Shown here: positions 26,886 to 37,924 of the stretch, piece by piece | How the letters are laid out: every line of letters starts with the position of its first letter | How positions within the stretch are numbered: position 1 is the first letter of the stretch | DNA from: Deinococcus hopiensis KR-140 | GTDB taxonomy: Bacteria > Deinococcota > Deinococci > Deinococcales > Deinococcaceae | Length of the DNA stretch: 64,000 bases | Assembly: GCA_943327755.2 (NCBI GenBank) | Contig: CALPYF020000010.1 | Location: 1 to 64,000, forward strand | Reading direction: 5' to 3' | The notes under the pieces: generated by a model | What the model was told of the DNA's origin: nothing | The model's database searches: none | Seen by the model: the letters and a program-made list of their open reading frames with translations, nothing else | Program-made: the position numbers and the translations under genes

Positions 26886-27793
26886 GCCATCACCCCCTGT
26901 CCCACCAGCGCCAGCACGCGCGCTGCCGTGACCGGGGCCAGCAGCGACCCGTGCCGCCCGTGCCCCGCCGCGACGAGCACGCCCGGCAGGGTGGGGTGAG
27001 GCCCGACCAGCGGCAGTCCGTCCGGCGTGACGGGGCGCAGGCCCACGAGGTGTGCCGCGATCTCCGCCCCGTCTGCGCCGGGCACGAGCGTCCGGGCCGC
27101 GCCGCGCAGCCAGCGGGTTCCGTGGGTGTCAGGCACCACGGCCCAGCTGCGGCGACTCGTCGCGCCGACGTACAGACCGTCCGGGCGGGACAGCGCGTAA
27201 CGGGAGAACCCCTGCGCGGGCGGACCATACCGCGCGCCCACCTCCTCCGGGCCGCGCAGCAGCAGCGCCTGCCCCTGCCGCGCCCCCACCGGCACGCCGA
27301 ACGCGCCGCTCCACGCGCCCGCCGCGAGGATCACCTGCCCGGCGAACCAGTCACCCGCGTCCGTCCGCACCCGCACCCCGCCGCCCGACGGCCCGAGGGC
27401 CTGGACGTGCGCGGCCACCACCTCCAGCCCCTGCCGGGCCGCGCGGACCACCGACGGCGGGTGCAGGCTCCCCTCGCCCGGCGTGCAGGCCACCCCGCCG
27501 CCCGGCTGCATCCGGGCCACACCGGGATGCAGATGCACGGGCACGCCCGAGCGTTCCAGCGCCGCCGCCAGCGCAGGCCAGCGCCGCAGCCCCTCCAGCG
27601 CGTCCACGTGCAGGGGCGTGCCGCGCAGCCGCTCGCCGTCCGGCGTGAGCAGGCCCGCCGCCGCCCGCCACGCCGCGCCCGGCCGGTCCGCGTCCAGCAC
27701 CAGCACGTCCACGCCCGCCCCCCGCAGGGTGAACGCCACCAGTGAACCGATCAGGCCGCCGCCCACCACGATCACCTCCCGCACGCGGGTCAT
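26882..27793 (-). CDS. thiO: FAD-dependent glycine oxidase
   Basis: A 303-residue DAO-family flavoprotein. VVGGGLIGSLVAFTL near the N-terminus is the dinucleotide-binding GxGxxG, and the 'GLRPVTPDGLPLVGP' C-terminal motif completes FAD binding. In the thi operon ThiO oxidises glycine to iminoacetate for ThiG-dependent thiazole formation, replacing the anaerobic ThiH route. Overlap with thiD and position after thiG support this role. Two hairpins lie in the 61-bp gap between thiG and thiO. Confidence 0.88.
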   Translation of the reverse strand: MTRVREVIVVGGGLIGSLVAFTLRGAGVDVLVLDADRPGAAWRAAAGLLTPDGERLRGTPLHVDALEGLRRWPALAAALERSGVPVHLHPGVARMQPGGGVACTPGEGSLHPPSVVRAARQGLEVVAAHVQALGPSGGGVRVRTDAGDWFAGQVILAAGAWSGAFGVPVGARQGQALLLRGPEEVGARYGPPAQGFSRYALSRPDGLYVGATSRRSWAVVPDTHGTRWLRGAARTLVPGADGAEIAAHLVGLRPVTPDGLPLVGPHPTLPGVLVAAGHGRHGSLLAPVTAARVLALVGQGVMA

Positions 27794-27811
27794 GAGCGCA
27801 CCCCCTCCCGG

Positions 27812-27856
27812 CCTCCCCCCTCAAGGGGGAGGGGCAGAGACACGGCTTCCCGTGTC
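27812..27856 (-). promoter_or_regulatory. Two adjacent hairpins in the thiG-thiO gap
   Basis: CCTCCCCC pairs with GGGGGAGG (27812-27832), and GACACGG pairs with CCGTGTC (27839-27856), the second overlapping the thiG stop codon. Neither has a T-run, so mRNA processing or partial attenuation is as likely as termination. Confidence 0.4.
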
Positions 27857-28655
27857 AAAGGGGCACTTCCGGGTCGGGCAGACGCACCACCCCGCTCGTG
27901 GGGCTGCTGGGGCTGGCGTGCGCGCGTTCCGGCATGCGCCCCGCCAGGAAGGCCGCGCGGCCCGCCTGCACGCCCAGCGCGAAGGCGTGGGCCATGCCGA
28001 CCGGGTCGCACGCCTCGGCGATCGCGGTGTTCACCAGCACGGCGTCCGCGCCGAGTTCCAGCGCCTGCGCCGCGTCGCTTGGAACGCCCAGGCCCGCGTC
28101 CACGACGATCGGCACGCGCGCGCCGTCCAGCACGGTCCGCAGCAGCTCGGGATTGCGCAGGCCGCGTCCGGACCCGATGGGGCTCGCCAGGGGCATCACG
28201 GCGGCGCACCCGGCCTCCTCCAGCGCGCGGGCCAGCACCGCGTCGGCCTGCACGTACGGCAGCACCGTGAACCCATCGGCCGCCAAGGCTTCAGCGGCGC
28301 GGAGCGTGCCCACCGGGTCCGGCAGGAGGTAGCGGGCGTCGGGGATGACCTCCAGCTTGATCCAGTTCACGCCGGTCGCCACGCGCGCCAGCCGCGCCAC
28401 GCGCAGCGCCTCGTCGGCGGTGCGGCACCCGGCGGTGTTCGGCAGGAGTTGCAGCGCATCCCAGTCCAGCGCGTCGAGCAGGCCGTCGTGTCCCGGCGCC
28501 CTCAGTTCGACGCGGCGGATGGCGACGGTCACGATCTGCGACCCGCTCGCGGCGAGGGCCTCGCGCATCACGCCGAAGTCCGTGAACTTGCCCGTGCCCG
28601 TCATCAGGCGCGAGGCGAAGGCTTTCCCACCGAGGGTGAATGCATCAGGGGCCAT
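27855..28655 (-). CDS. thiG: Thiazole synthase
   Basis: A 266-residue TIM-barrel enzyme that joins iminoacetate, DXP and ThiS-thiocarboxylate into the thiamine thiazole. The Schiff-base lysine is in 'TGVNWIKLEVIPD'. The phosphate-binding segments 'VMPLASPIGSGRGLRNPELL' and 'PIVVDAGLGVPSDAAQALELGADAVLVNTAIA' are intact. The start at 28655 lies one base beyond the thiS stop codon; the longer frame would run back into thiS. Confidence 0.95.
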   Translation of the reverse strand: MAPDAFTLGGKAFASRLMTGTGKFTDFGVMREALAASGSQIVTVAIRRVELRAPGHDGLLDALDWDALQLLPNTAGCRTADEALRVARLARVATGVNWIKLEVIPDARYLLPDPVGTLRAAEALAADGFTVLPYVQADAVLARALEEAGCAAVMPLASPIGSGRGLRNPELLRTVLDGARVPIVVDAGLGVPSDAAQALELGADAVLVNTAIAEACDPVGMAHAFALGVQAGRAAFLAGRMPERAHASPSSPTSGVVRLPDPEVPL

Positions 28656-28656
28656 C

Positions 28657-28863
28657 TCAGCCCCCCCCGATGATGCGGACGATCTCGATGACATCTCCGG
28701 CCTCCAGGGTGCGGTGCGGCGCGCGGGCGCCGGGGTACACGTCGTCGTTCACACCCACCGCGACGCGCGAGGGGTTCACGTTAAGGTCACGCAGCAGGGC
28801 GTGCAGGGTCAGGCCGGGCGTGAGGGGCCGCGCCTCGCCATTCACGGTCAGGGTGGGGGTCAT
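28657..28863 (-). CDS. thiS: Thiamine sulfur-carrier protein
   Basis: A 68-residue ubiquitin-fold protein that carries sulfur as a C-terminal thiocarboxylate for thiazole synthesis. It ends in IIGGG, providing the required terminal GG. 'LHALLRDLNVNPSRVAVGVNDDV' and 'LEAGDVIEIVRIIGGG' are diagnostic. The ATG at 28863 overlaps the thiE stop by 4 bp. The longer frame extending to 29259 is only an antisense-like shadow of thiE. The activating enzyme ThiF is not in the window. Confidence 0.94.
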   Translation of the reverse strand: MTPTLTVNGEARPLTPGLTLHALLRDLNVNPSRVAVGVNDDVYPGARAPHRTLEAGDVIEIVRIIGGG

Positions 28864-29485
28864 GCGGGCACCCCCCGCAGCGCCCCCAGCAGGTCGGACG
28901 CCGCCTGTGCGGGGTCGCGGGCGTTCAGCACGGCGCGCACGACCGCCACGCGGGTCGCCCCGGCGGCCAGCACCTCGTGGACGTTCGAGGCGTCGATGCC
29001 GCCGATGGCGTACCAGGGCAGCGGCGGGTTCAATGCGGCCACCGCGCGCACGTAGGCCAGTCCGGCGGGCGCGCGGCCCGGTTTGGTGGGCGTGGCGTGC
29101 ACCGGCCCGGCGGCGATGTACGCGGGTGCCTCGGCCAGCGCGGCGTGCGCCTGCGCGGGCGCGTGCGTGCTGCGGCCCAGCATCAGCCCTGGCGCGAGCC
29201 TGCGCGCCCAGGCGGGCGGCAGGTCCCCCTGCCCCAGGTGCACGCCGTCCGCGCCGCACGCGGCGGCCACGTCCACGCGGTCGTTGATGAAGAAGGGCAC
29301 GCCGCGCGGGCGGGCCAGCGCCGCCACCCGCTCGCCCAGCGCGATGTACGCCCCTGCCTCCCAGTCCTTGCAGCGCAGTTGCAGCGTGTCCACCCCACCG
29401 TCCAGCGCAGCGGCCACCCGCGCCAGGAACTCGGGTTCCGGCTGCCCGGCGCGGGGCGTGGCGACGAGGTAGAGCTGGCCGAGCT

Positions 29486-29489
<4 letters not shown>
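28860..29489 (-). CDS. thiE: Thiamine-phosphate synthase
   Basis: A 209-residue TIM-barrel enzyme that couples HMP-PP and thiazole-phosphate into thiamine phosphate. The pyrophosphate-binding FINDRVDVAAACGADGVHLGQGDLP and GPVHATPTKPGRAPAG segments are clear, as is YAIGGIDASN near the C-terminus. I take the GTG at 29489, which overlaps the thiC stop (GTGA) and follows a GGAGGGGGA ribosome-binding site; the frame open to 29639 would overlap thiC heavily. Confidence 0.94.
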
Positions 29490-31360
<1,871 letters not shown>

Positions 31361-31479
31361 GGACACTCCAGAGAAATGGGAACAGGACGGGGCCGCCGGG
31401 CACCCGCGAGGGCGTCCGGAGCTGGGGGGGCGACTGTCAGGGCCGCCCGTCAGGTCGGGTCAGGTCAGTGGCTTCGCAA

Positions 31480-31515
31480 TAAAAAAACGCCCCCCTCACG
31501 CGTCGGAGGGGGGCG
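31480..31515 (-). terminator. Strong intrinsic terminator between TPP riboswitch and thiC
   Basis: CGCCCCCCTC pairs with GAGGGGGGCG and is followed on the minus strand by seven Ts (31487-31481). It lies 28 bp downstream of the riboswitch and 120 bp before thiC, as expected for a transcription-attenuation switch. Confidence 0.9.
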
Positions 31516-31542
31516 AAACACGCAAAGACGTTTCGGCACCCG

Positions 31543-31640
31543 TCACGCTCCCTCCGCTGGTATGAACCAGATCAGGTTCCTAGGGTTGAACACGGTGTTC
31601 TCTCAGCCGACGCCCTTGACGGTCGGCACCCCTGGTGACT
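31543..31640 (-). ncRNA. TPP riboswitch (THI element)
   Basis: On the minus strand the THI-box elements occur in order: ACCAGGGGTGCC (P1/P2), GGCTGAGAG (the pyrimidine-sensing CUGAGA core), then ACCCT, GAACCTGATCTGGTTCATACCAGCG and GGAGGG at the 3' end. Thiamine pyrophosphate binding would favour the downstream terminator and turn off thiCESGOD. Confidence 0.96.
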
Positions 31641-31745
31641 GTGCGGCGAGTGTACACCCCGCCGCCCGGGCGTGGAAGCCGGGGTGGTTTCACACGTCCA
31701 GACCGGGGAAGATGAAGCCTGGTATCCCACTGCCCGGAGGTTTCC

Positions 31746-33260
31746 ATGAATCGCGCCCTGCTGTTCCTGTCCCTGCCCGCCCTGCTCCTCGGTACCCCTG
31801 CCCGTGCGCAGGCGGCCCAGACCACGAAGACGACCCTGAGTACCTGCGGGGCGTACACCGTGAAGACCGTGGAGAACGGCTTCGATGACCCGCCGGACCG
31901 CGTGACCCTGTCGCGGGCGGGCGTGACGTACGCGACCGTCGAGGACACGATGGTCAGTGTGGACTGGTGCCGGGACGTGACGGGGGACGGCGTGCCGGAG
32001 GTGCTGCTGGCGGGCTTCTCGGGCGGCGCGCACTGCTGCTTCACGCATCACCTGTACTCGCTGACCTCGCCGCCCCGCAAGCTGCTGACGGCGTTCAGCG
32101 CGCACAGCGACACGCTGGAGGCGCGGCAGCTGGAGGCGCGGGGGCCGCTGGAACTCGTCGGGTCGGACTGGCGCTTCGCGTACGGGTACGGCATGAGTTT
32201 CGCGGAGAGTGCGCCGCTGCCGGTGGTGTACTCGCTGCTGCCCACGCCGGGCGGGGCGCGGTTCGTGGAGAACACGCGGGCCTTCCCGGGGTTCATGCAG
32301 ACCTTCGCCACGCGCATGAACAGCGGCGACGTGTTCAGTGGGGGCGTACTGGTGGCGTACGCCACGCGGGTGCTCACGCAGGGCGCGGCGGCTGCGGACG
32401 CGTGGGCGCAGGGGCAGCCGCAGCCGTACCGGGCGTGGCTGGCGAACTACGGCCCGGACGTGGGGCAGGACCTGTCGGATTTCGGGATGTGGGACTGGCC
32501 CACGCGGGCCGGGGTGAACGCGGACGCGGGGCGAGGCGGGATCGGCGGGGCGTTCCTCACGCCGGGCGCGCGGGCGTACCTGGCGCAGGTGATCGGCACG
32601 GACGCGGCGACGCTGCGCCTGTACCGCGCGCAGGGGTCAGAGGTGGTGGCCGGGCCCGTGCTGCTGTCGGTACCGGTGACCCGTGACGGATACGGCGAGC
32701 CGGTCGTGCCGGTGTGGCCCCAGGTGACGGTGCGCCGCGCGTCGGGCCGGGACGACGCGCTGCTGCGGGACGCGCGCAGCGGCAGCGTCCGCTACCTGCC
32801 GGTGCGCGTGTCGGCGGGCGGCATGACGGAACTGAAGGACGACGCGCTGGGCGTCACGGCGCGCCTGCTGGGGGACCTGAGTGGCGTGGCGGGGCACGTG
32901 GCGGCGCAGTTCCGGGACGTGAAGCGCACGCCCGAGCAGCAGGCCGAGGTGAAGCGGCGCGTGCAGGCGGCCGTGACCCGCGCGCAGCCGTGGCTGGCGG
33001 GCTGGAACGGCCAGGAGGCGTTCGCGCTGGAGCGGCTGGGGAACTTCACGTTCAGTTCCGTGCGGCTGCTGACGGACACGCCCACGCGGGCGCAGGCGGT
33101 CATGACGACCACGGTGGGCTTCACGGACGCGAAGACGGACAGCGAGTACGTGAACGGCGAGCGTTTCACGATGATCGTGAACCTCGCGCGCGGCGCGCAG
33201 GGCTGGGCCGTGACGGACTGGACGCTGGTGCCCCGCACGGGCGAACTGTACGAGGAGTGA
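31746..33260 (+). CDS. Hypothetical secreted protein, 504 aa
   Basis: A Sec signal peptide (MNRALLFLSLPALLLGTPARAQAA) precedes a ~480-residue exported protein. Near residues 75-100 is a CRDVTGDGVPEVLLAGFSGGAHCCFTHHLY segment; the DxTGDGxPE part looks like an FG-GAP/VCBS-type calcium-binding turn, flanked by three Cys that could pair. A C-terminal ~100 residues (from ~400) are a separate domain. No enzyme was recognised. A family-1 repeat begins right after its stop codon. Confidence 0.75.
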   Translation: MNRALLFLSLPALLLGTPARAQAAQTTKTTLSTCGAYTVKTVENGFDDPPDRVTLSRAGVTYATVEDTMVSVDWCRDVTGDGVPEVLLAGFSGGAHCCFTHHLYSLTSPPRKLLTAFSAHSDTLEARQLEARGPLELVGSDWRFAYGYGMSFAESAPLPVVYSLLPTPGGARFVENTRAFPGFMQTFATRMNSGDVFSGGVLVAYATRVLTQGAAAADAWAQGQPQPYRAWLANYGPDVGQDLSDFGMWDWPTRAGVNADAGRGGIGGAFLTPGARAYLAQVIGTDAATLRLYRAQGSEVVAGPVLLSVPVTRDGYGEPVVPVWPQVTVRRASGRDDALLRDARSGSVRYLPVRVSAGGMTELKDDALGVTARLLGDLSGVAGHVAAQFRDVKRTPEQQAEVKRRVQAAVTRAQPWLAGWNGQEAFALERLGNFTFSSVRLLTDTPTRAQAVMTTTVGFTDAKTDSEYVNGERFTMIVNLARGAQGWAVTDWTLVPRTGELYEE

Positions 33261-33261
33261 G

Positions 33262-33540
33262 ACGGGCTCCGGTTGAATGGCCTGCAAAACCGTTCATACG
33301 GAATTCAATTGCCTTGCTTCCAATGTGGTCACGTGCCGTTGTCCCCTCTCCCCCTGTGGGAGAGGGAGGAGCGAAGCGACGGAAGGGTGAGGGGGCCACT
33401 GGGCGATTCCGAATGACTTGGAATGACTTGAATCCCTTATCAATCCGAGCGGATGCGAGTAGGAGGTGGGCGGGTTCCGGCCGTAGAGCTGGCAACCCGG
33501 TGTGCTTCCGGGTGGTCAACGAAACCGACGGAATCCGGAT
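33262..33540 (-). repeat. Interrupted family-1 repeat, copy B
   Basis: Read on the minus strand, 33540-33430 and 33310-33262 match copy A at 1693-1827. About 120 bp separate the two halves; this insert includes a second palindrome (CCCTCTCCCCCTGTGGGAGAGGG, 33347-33369). The 340-bp interval to the IclR gene otherwise contains no gene. Confidence 0.65.
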
Positions 33541-33600
33541 GAACAGCGCAGCGCGCCGCCCGGCACTGACTCCCGGACGGCGCGCTGGGGCGGGGGCGGG

Positions 33601-34326
33601 TTACGGGAGGGCTTCGGCCTCGCGGACGATCTGCACGACGCGCTCGCGGATGTGGCGTTCCTCGCGCAGGTAGCGCTGGGCGCTCATCTGCACGCCGATG
33701 GCGGCCACGACGGTGTCGGTGTCGCCGTGCGCGGTGTGCAGGGCGTGGTAGGGCACGCCCAGGGTGCACTGGCCGGGCACCCATTCCTCAATGGAGTAGG
33801 CGTACCCGAGGCGTTTGACCTTGGCGACCTCGGTGCGCCACTCGTCCAGGCTGGTGATGGAGCTGGGCGTGCAGGCGGCGAAGGTGCGGGGGGTCATGTC
33901 GGCGTGGGCGTAGAGGATCTTGCCGCTGGCGGTGGCGGTGGCGGGCAGGTAGATGTCCAGCGGCAGGTCGATGTCGGCGTCGGGGTGGCGTTCGCGGATG
34001 GCGGCGACGACCTCGTCCCCTTCGAGGATGCACAGGAACGCCACGGCGCGGACTTCCAGCGCGAGGCGGGTGATGAGCGAGCGGGCTTCCTGGAACCACG
34101 GCAGCGAGGAGGTGAGCTGGGCGCCCATCTCGGCGATGTGCCAGGAGAGGCGGTATTTGCCGGCGGGGGTGCGGCGCAGGAATCCGGCCTCGGTCAGTCC
34201 GGCGAGGTAGGCGTGGGCGGTGGCCCGGGGAACTCCCAGGTGCGCGGCGAGCGCACGGACGCCCCATTCGGGCTGTTCGGCGCTGAATGCGCCCAGGATG
34301 TTGGCCGCCTTCTGAAGAGAGAGCAC
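33601..34326 (-). CDS. IclR family transcriptional regulator
   Basis: A 241-residue regulator. Residues ~1-65 form an N-terminal winged helix (LQKAANILGAFSAEQPEWGVRALAAHLGVPRATAHAYL). The C-terminal ligand-binding domain begins with 'AEMGAQLTSSLPWFQEARSLI' and includes 'ATASGKILYAH'. IclR proteins usually control catabolic operons in response to a small carboxylate. The start is a GTG at 34326, with TAGGCT ending 6 nt upstream. Its target is unclear; a palindrome near 34366 lies between it and a divergent cytochrome gene. Confidence 0.88.
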   Translation of the reverse strand: MLSLQKAANILGAFSAEQPEWGVRALAAHLGVPRATAHAYLAGLTEAGFLRRTPAGKYRLSWHIAEMGAQLTSSLPWFQEARSLITRLALEVRAVAFLCILEGDEVVAAIRERHPDADIDLPLDIYLPATATASGKILYAHADMTPRTFAACTPSSITSLDEWRTEVAKVKRLGYAYSIEEWVPGQCTLGVPYHALHTAHGDTDTVVAAIGVQMSAQRYLREERHIRERVVQIVREAEALP

Positions 34327-34355
34327 CCGTCCAGCCTACAAGGACGAGCCCGGAT

Positions 34356-34376
34356 TGTATACATCTGGTCCGACCA
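34356..34376. promoter_or_regulatory. Palindromes in the IclR/cytochrome divergent region
   Basis: TGTATACA (34356-34363) and TGGTCCGACCA (34366-34376) are inverted repeats just upstream of the IclR start. Either could be an operator. A similar TGGTCCGGACCA occurs at 59413. Confidence 0.4.
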
Positions 34377-34426
34377 CTGTACCCGGTTCACCCGCCTCCG
34401 GGCCGCGCGCCGCTAGAGTGCCGGGC

Positions 34427-34837
34427 GTGCGCCGCGCCCCTGCCCTGCTTCTGCTGCCCCTCCTGGCCTCCCTGAGTGCCGTGGCGACCGGGACCCCCAC
34501 CACGCCGCCTGCCGTCCCCACGCCCGCGCAGGCCGAGCAGCTTCAGCGGGGCGAGACCACCTACGTCCTGGCCTGCGCGATCTGCCACGGCGACCGCCTG
34601 GAAGGCGTCAGCGCCCCCGAACTGGGTGGCGCAGCTTTCCGCGCGCTGTACCGCACGCTGCCGCCCCGCGCGCTGCACGACCTGATCCGCGACACCATGC
34701 CCTACGACCGCCGCGGCACCCTGAGCGCCCAGGAGGTGCTGGACGTCACCGCGTACCTGCTGCGCGAGAACGACCTGCCCCGGCCCGAGGGAGCGCTGGG
34801 GGCCGAGACGCTCGACCACGTCCCGCCGACGCCCTGA
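34427..34837 (+). CDS. Monohaem c-type cytochrome, 136 aa
   Basis: A small exported electron-transfer protein. The haem motif CAICH is near residue 50, and a distal Met (DTMPYDRRGTLSAQE) supplies the sixth ligand. The frame is open from 34355, but the GTG at 34427 begins a good signal peptide (VRRAPALLLLPLLASLSAVA) and has TAGAGT 7 nt upstream. It is probably a periplasmic or membrane-facing cytochrome of unknown partner. It converges with the M42 peptidase gene. Confidence 0.83.
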   Translation: MRRAPALLLLPLLASLSAVATGTPTTPPAVPTPAQAEQLQRGETTYVLACAICHGDRLEGVSAPELGGAAFRALYRTLPPRALHDLIRDTMPYDRRGTLSAQEVLDVTAYLLRENDLPRPEGALGAETLDHVPPTP

Positions 34838-34888
34838 CGGTCGGCGGGCCCGGGCCGCCTTCACCCGGACCCGCTCCCAGCACGCGCC

Positions 34889-35907
<1,019 letters not shown>

Positions 35908-35911
<4 letters not shown>

Positions 35912-36321
35912 GCGGGGACCTCCAGCGACTCGATCCGAAAGCCCTGCGCCCCCGCGGAGGCCAGCGTGGCGTCCAGCGCGGGCGTGCCGCTCAGGGCCAG
36001 CAGGTGCAGGCTCTGTACGGCGCGGGCGTGCAGCTGCGCGGCCAGTTCGCTGCCCTCGAACGCGTCGGGCATCTCCGCGCGCACGAGCACGTCGCCCTGC
36101 TCGGCGCGGAAGTCCGGGTGCAGCGTCCACTCCTTCGAGAACGTGTCCCAGTCCGCGCCTTGCGGGGCGTCCCACTGCACGAACGCCACCACCCAGCCCT
36201 GCGCGCGGGCCTGGGCGACGTGGTGCGCCCAGTCGCGCGCCACCGACCGCTCGTCGGGCCGGTCGTCCAGATCGTGACGCTGCGCGTTCAGGAGCAGCAG
36301 GGCGTGCGCGGAAAGGGTCAT
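35908..36321 (-). CDS. Isochorismatase-fold protein lacking the catalytic triad
   Basis: A 137-residue protein with the isochorismatase-like fold: an N-terminal 'ALLLLNAQRHD' strand, a central 'VLVRAEMPDAFEGSELAAQL' corresponding to the usual VKxxxSAFxGT, and 'LHLLALSGTPALDATLASAGAQGF' at the end. At the expected catalytic positions there is Asn12 instead of Asp, Arg81 instead of Lys, and no Cys near residue 116. It is therefore probably a non-catalytic homologue. TATCCT ends 7 nt before the ATG. It is coupled to the M42 peptidase by a 4-bp overlap. Confidence 0.75.
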
Positions 36322-36400
36322 ACCGCCCAGGATAGCGGCCCCGTGCCCGCCAGGACGGCACGACCGCTGACGGTCTGCCCCGTCCGGCACGCCCGCAGGC

Positions 36401-37342
36401 TCAGGGGACGGTCAGGACCAGTTTGCCGACCGTGCGCCCGGTCTCCTGCGCGCGGTGGGCGTCGGCGACCTGCGCCAGCGGGAAGGTGCGGCTCACGTGC
36501 GAGCGCAACCGTCCGGCCGCCACCAGCTTCACCAGGGTATTCAGCCCCGCGCGCGACGGGTACACGAGAATGCGCGCCGCGTGCACGCCCAGCGCCTGCG
36601 CCCGCGCCGCGTCGGGCTGCGCGGCGATGCACACCAGCCATCCGCCGGGCCGCAGCACCTCCAGCGAGCGCGTGGCGGTGTCGCCGCCCACGGTGTCCAG
36701 CACGGCGTCCAGGCCCTGCACCTGTTCCTCGAAGGGGCGGGCGCGGTAGTCGATGACCTCGTCGGCGCCCAGGGACCGCACGAACTCCACGTTGGGCGCG
36801 GACGCGGTGGCGATCACGTGCGCGCCGCGCGCGTGGGCCAGCTGCACCGCGTAGTGCCCGACCCCCCCGGCCCCGGCGTGGATCAGGATCCGCTGCCCGG
36901 CGCGCAGGTCCATCTTCTCCAGCGCCTGCTCGGCAGTCAGGGCGGCCAGGGTCATGGCGGCGGCGTCCTCTTGGCTCAGCTCGGCGGGCTTGATGGTGAT
37001 GTCCCCGGCGCGGGCCAGCACGTACTCGGCGTACGCGCCGGGCTGCTCGGGGAAGGCCAGCATGCCGAACACCTCGTCGCCCACGGCGAACTCGTTCACG
37101 AAGGGTCCCACGGCCACTACCTCGCCGGACACGTCCCAGCCCAGCACGGCGGGCAGCGTGGGCAGCGGACCGTTCCGGCGCACCTTGGTGTCCACCGGGT
37201 TGATGCTCACGGCGCGCACGCGCACGAGCACCTCGCCCAGGCCGGGCGTGGGGACGGGGCGGGTGGCGGGGCGCAGCACCTCGGGCCCGCCGGGCTGCGC
37301 GAGTTCGATCACGGTCATGGTCTCAGGGATGGCAGTGGGCAT
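36401..37342 (-). CDS. NADP-dependent quinone oxidoreductase-like MDR protein
   Basis: A 313-residue medium-chain dehydrogenase/reductase of the zinc-free quinone oxidoreductase type. 'SINPVDTKVRRNGPLP' and 'VLGWDVSGEVVAVG' are family motifs, and 'ILIHAGAGGVGHYAVQLAHARGAHVIATA' is the NADPH-binding Rossmann loop. No zinc ligand set is present. These enzymes reduce quinones or enones with NADPH. It is divergent from an HxlR regulator, a common pairing in redox/electrophile response. An ATG at 37318 is an alternative start. Confidence 0.88.
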   Translation of the reverse strand: MPTAIPETMTVIELAQPGGPEVLRPATRPVPTPGLGEVLVRVRAVSINPVDTKVRRNGPLPTLPAVLGWDVSGEVVAVGPFVNEFAVGDEVFGMLAFPEQPGAYAEYVLARAGDITIKPAELSQEDAAAMTLAALTAEQALEKMDLRAGQRILIHAGAGGVGHYAVQLAHARGAHVIATASAPNVEFVRSLGADEVIDYRARPFEEQVQGLDAVLDTVGGDTATRSLEVLRPGGWLVCIAAQPDAARAQALGVHAARILVYPSRAGLNTLVKLVAAGRLRSHVSRTFPLAQVADAHRAQETGRTVGKLVLTVP

Positions 37343-37440
37343 GGGTGCTCCTGCGGCGGGCCTGTCAGGGCGCCCGCCGGTCTGAACTGGGAGGTTGGGG
37401 CAGGCGGGCGGCTCCCCCCTGCGGTGCCCCCAGTCTGCCA

Positions 37441-37514
37441 GGGTACCCACGACTTTCCAAGTACGTACAGCAAAGGTAGGTACGCACATTCTGGGAACCG
37501 TGAAGACCTATCCT
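37441..37514. promoter_or_regulatory. Divergent promoter/operator region of the MDR and HxlR genes
   Basis: GGGTACCC (37441-37448), GTACGTAC (37461-37468) and GGTACG (37479-37484) are palindromic or direct-repeated elements, and TATCCT (37509-37514) ends 6 nt before the HxlR ATG. HxlR-type factors often bind such symmetric sites; assignment is inferred. Confidence 0.45.
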
Positions 37515-37520
37515 GGCCGC

Positions 37521-37880
37521 ATGACCGCCCCCGCCCCGCACCTCGCCCCCACCGAGCCGCCCCCCACCTGCGCCGTCACGACCACCGTGTCCGTGATCGG
37601 CGGGAAGTGGAAGGCCGTCGCGGTGTATCACCTGCTCGGCGGGCCGCGCCGCTTCTCGGAACTCCAGCGGCGCATGCCGGGCGTCACGCAGCGCATCCTG
37701 ACCCTGCAACTGCGCGAACTCGAAGCGGACAGCCTCGTGCACCGCGAGGTGTACCCGCAGGTACCCCCAAAAGTGGAATACTCGCTGACCCCGCTGGGGC
37801 AGACGCTGGAACCCATCGTGCGCGCCATGCTCGCCTGGGGCGAAACGTACCGCCAGCGCGAACAGGACACAACGGACTGA
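37521..37880 (+). CDS. HxlR family winged-helix regulator
   Basis: A 119-residue regulator. 'CAVTTTVSVIGGKWKAVAVYHLLGGPRRFSELQRRMPGVTQRILTLQLRELEADSLVHREVYPQVPPKVEYSLTPLG' is the family core, given here in outline: a conserved N-terminal Cys (redox-sensing in some members), IGGKWK, then the recognition helix and wing. The chosen ATG at 37521 has TATCCT at the leaderless distance; the longer frame is rejected. It probably controls the divergent oxidoreductase. Its stop codon lies in a bidirectional terminator. Confidence 0.87.
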   Translation: MTAPAPHLAPTEPPPTCAVTTTVSVIGGKWKAVAVYHLLGGPRRFSELQRRMPGVTQRILTLQLRELEADSLVHREVYPQVPPKVEYSLTPLGQTLEPIVRAMLAWGETYRQREQDTTD

Positions 37881-37914
37881 GGGCCGACCTCCACACCGGA
37901 AGGCCGGCCCTCAG
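37877..37914. terminator. Bidirectional terminator between the HxlR gene and fabI
   Basis: CTGAGGGCCG and CGGCCCTCAG form a perfect 10-bp stem between two convergent stop codons, and include the HxlR TGA. Confidence 0.65.
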
Positions 37915-37924
37915 GGGGCAGCGG

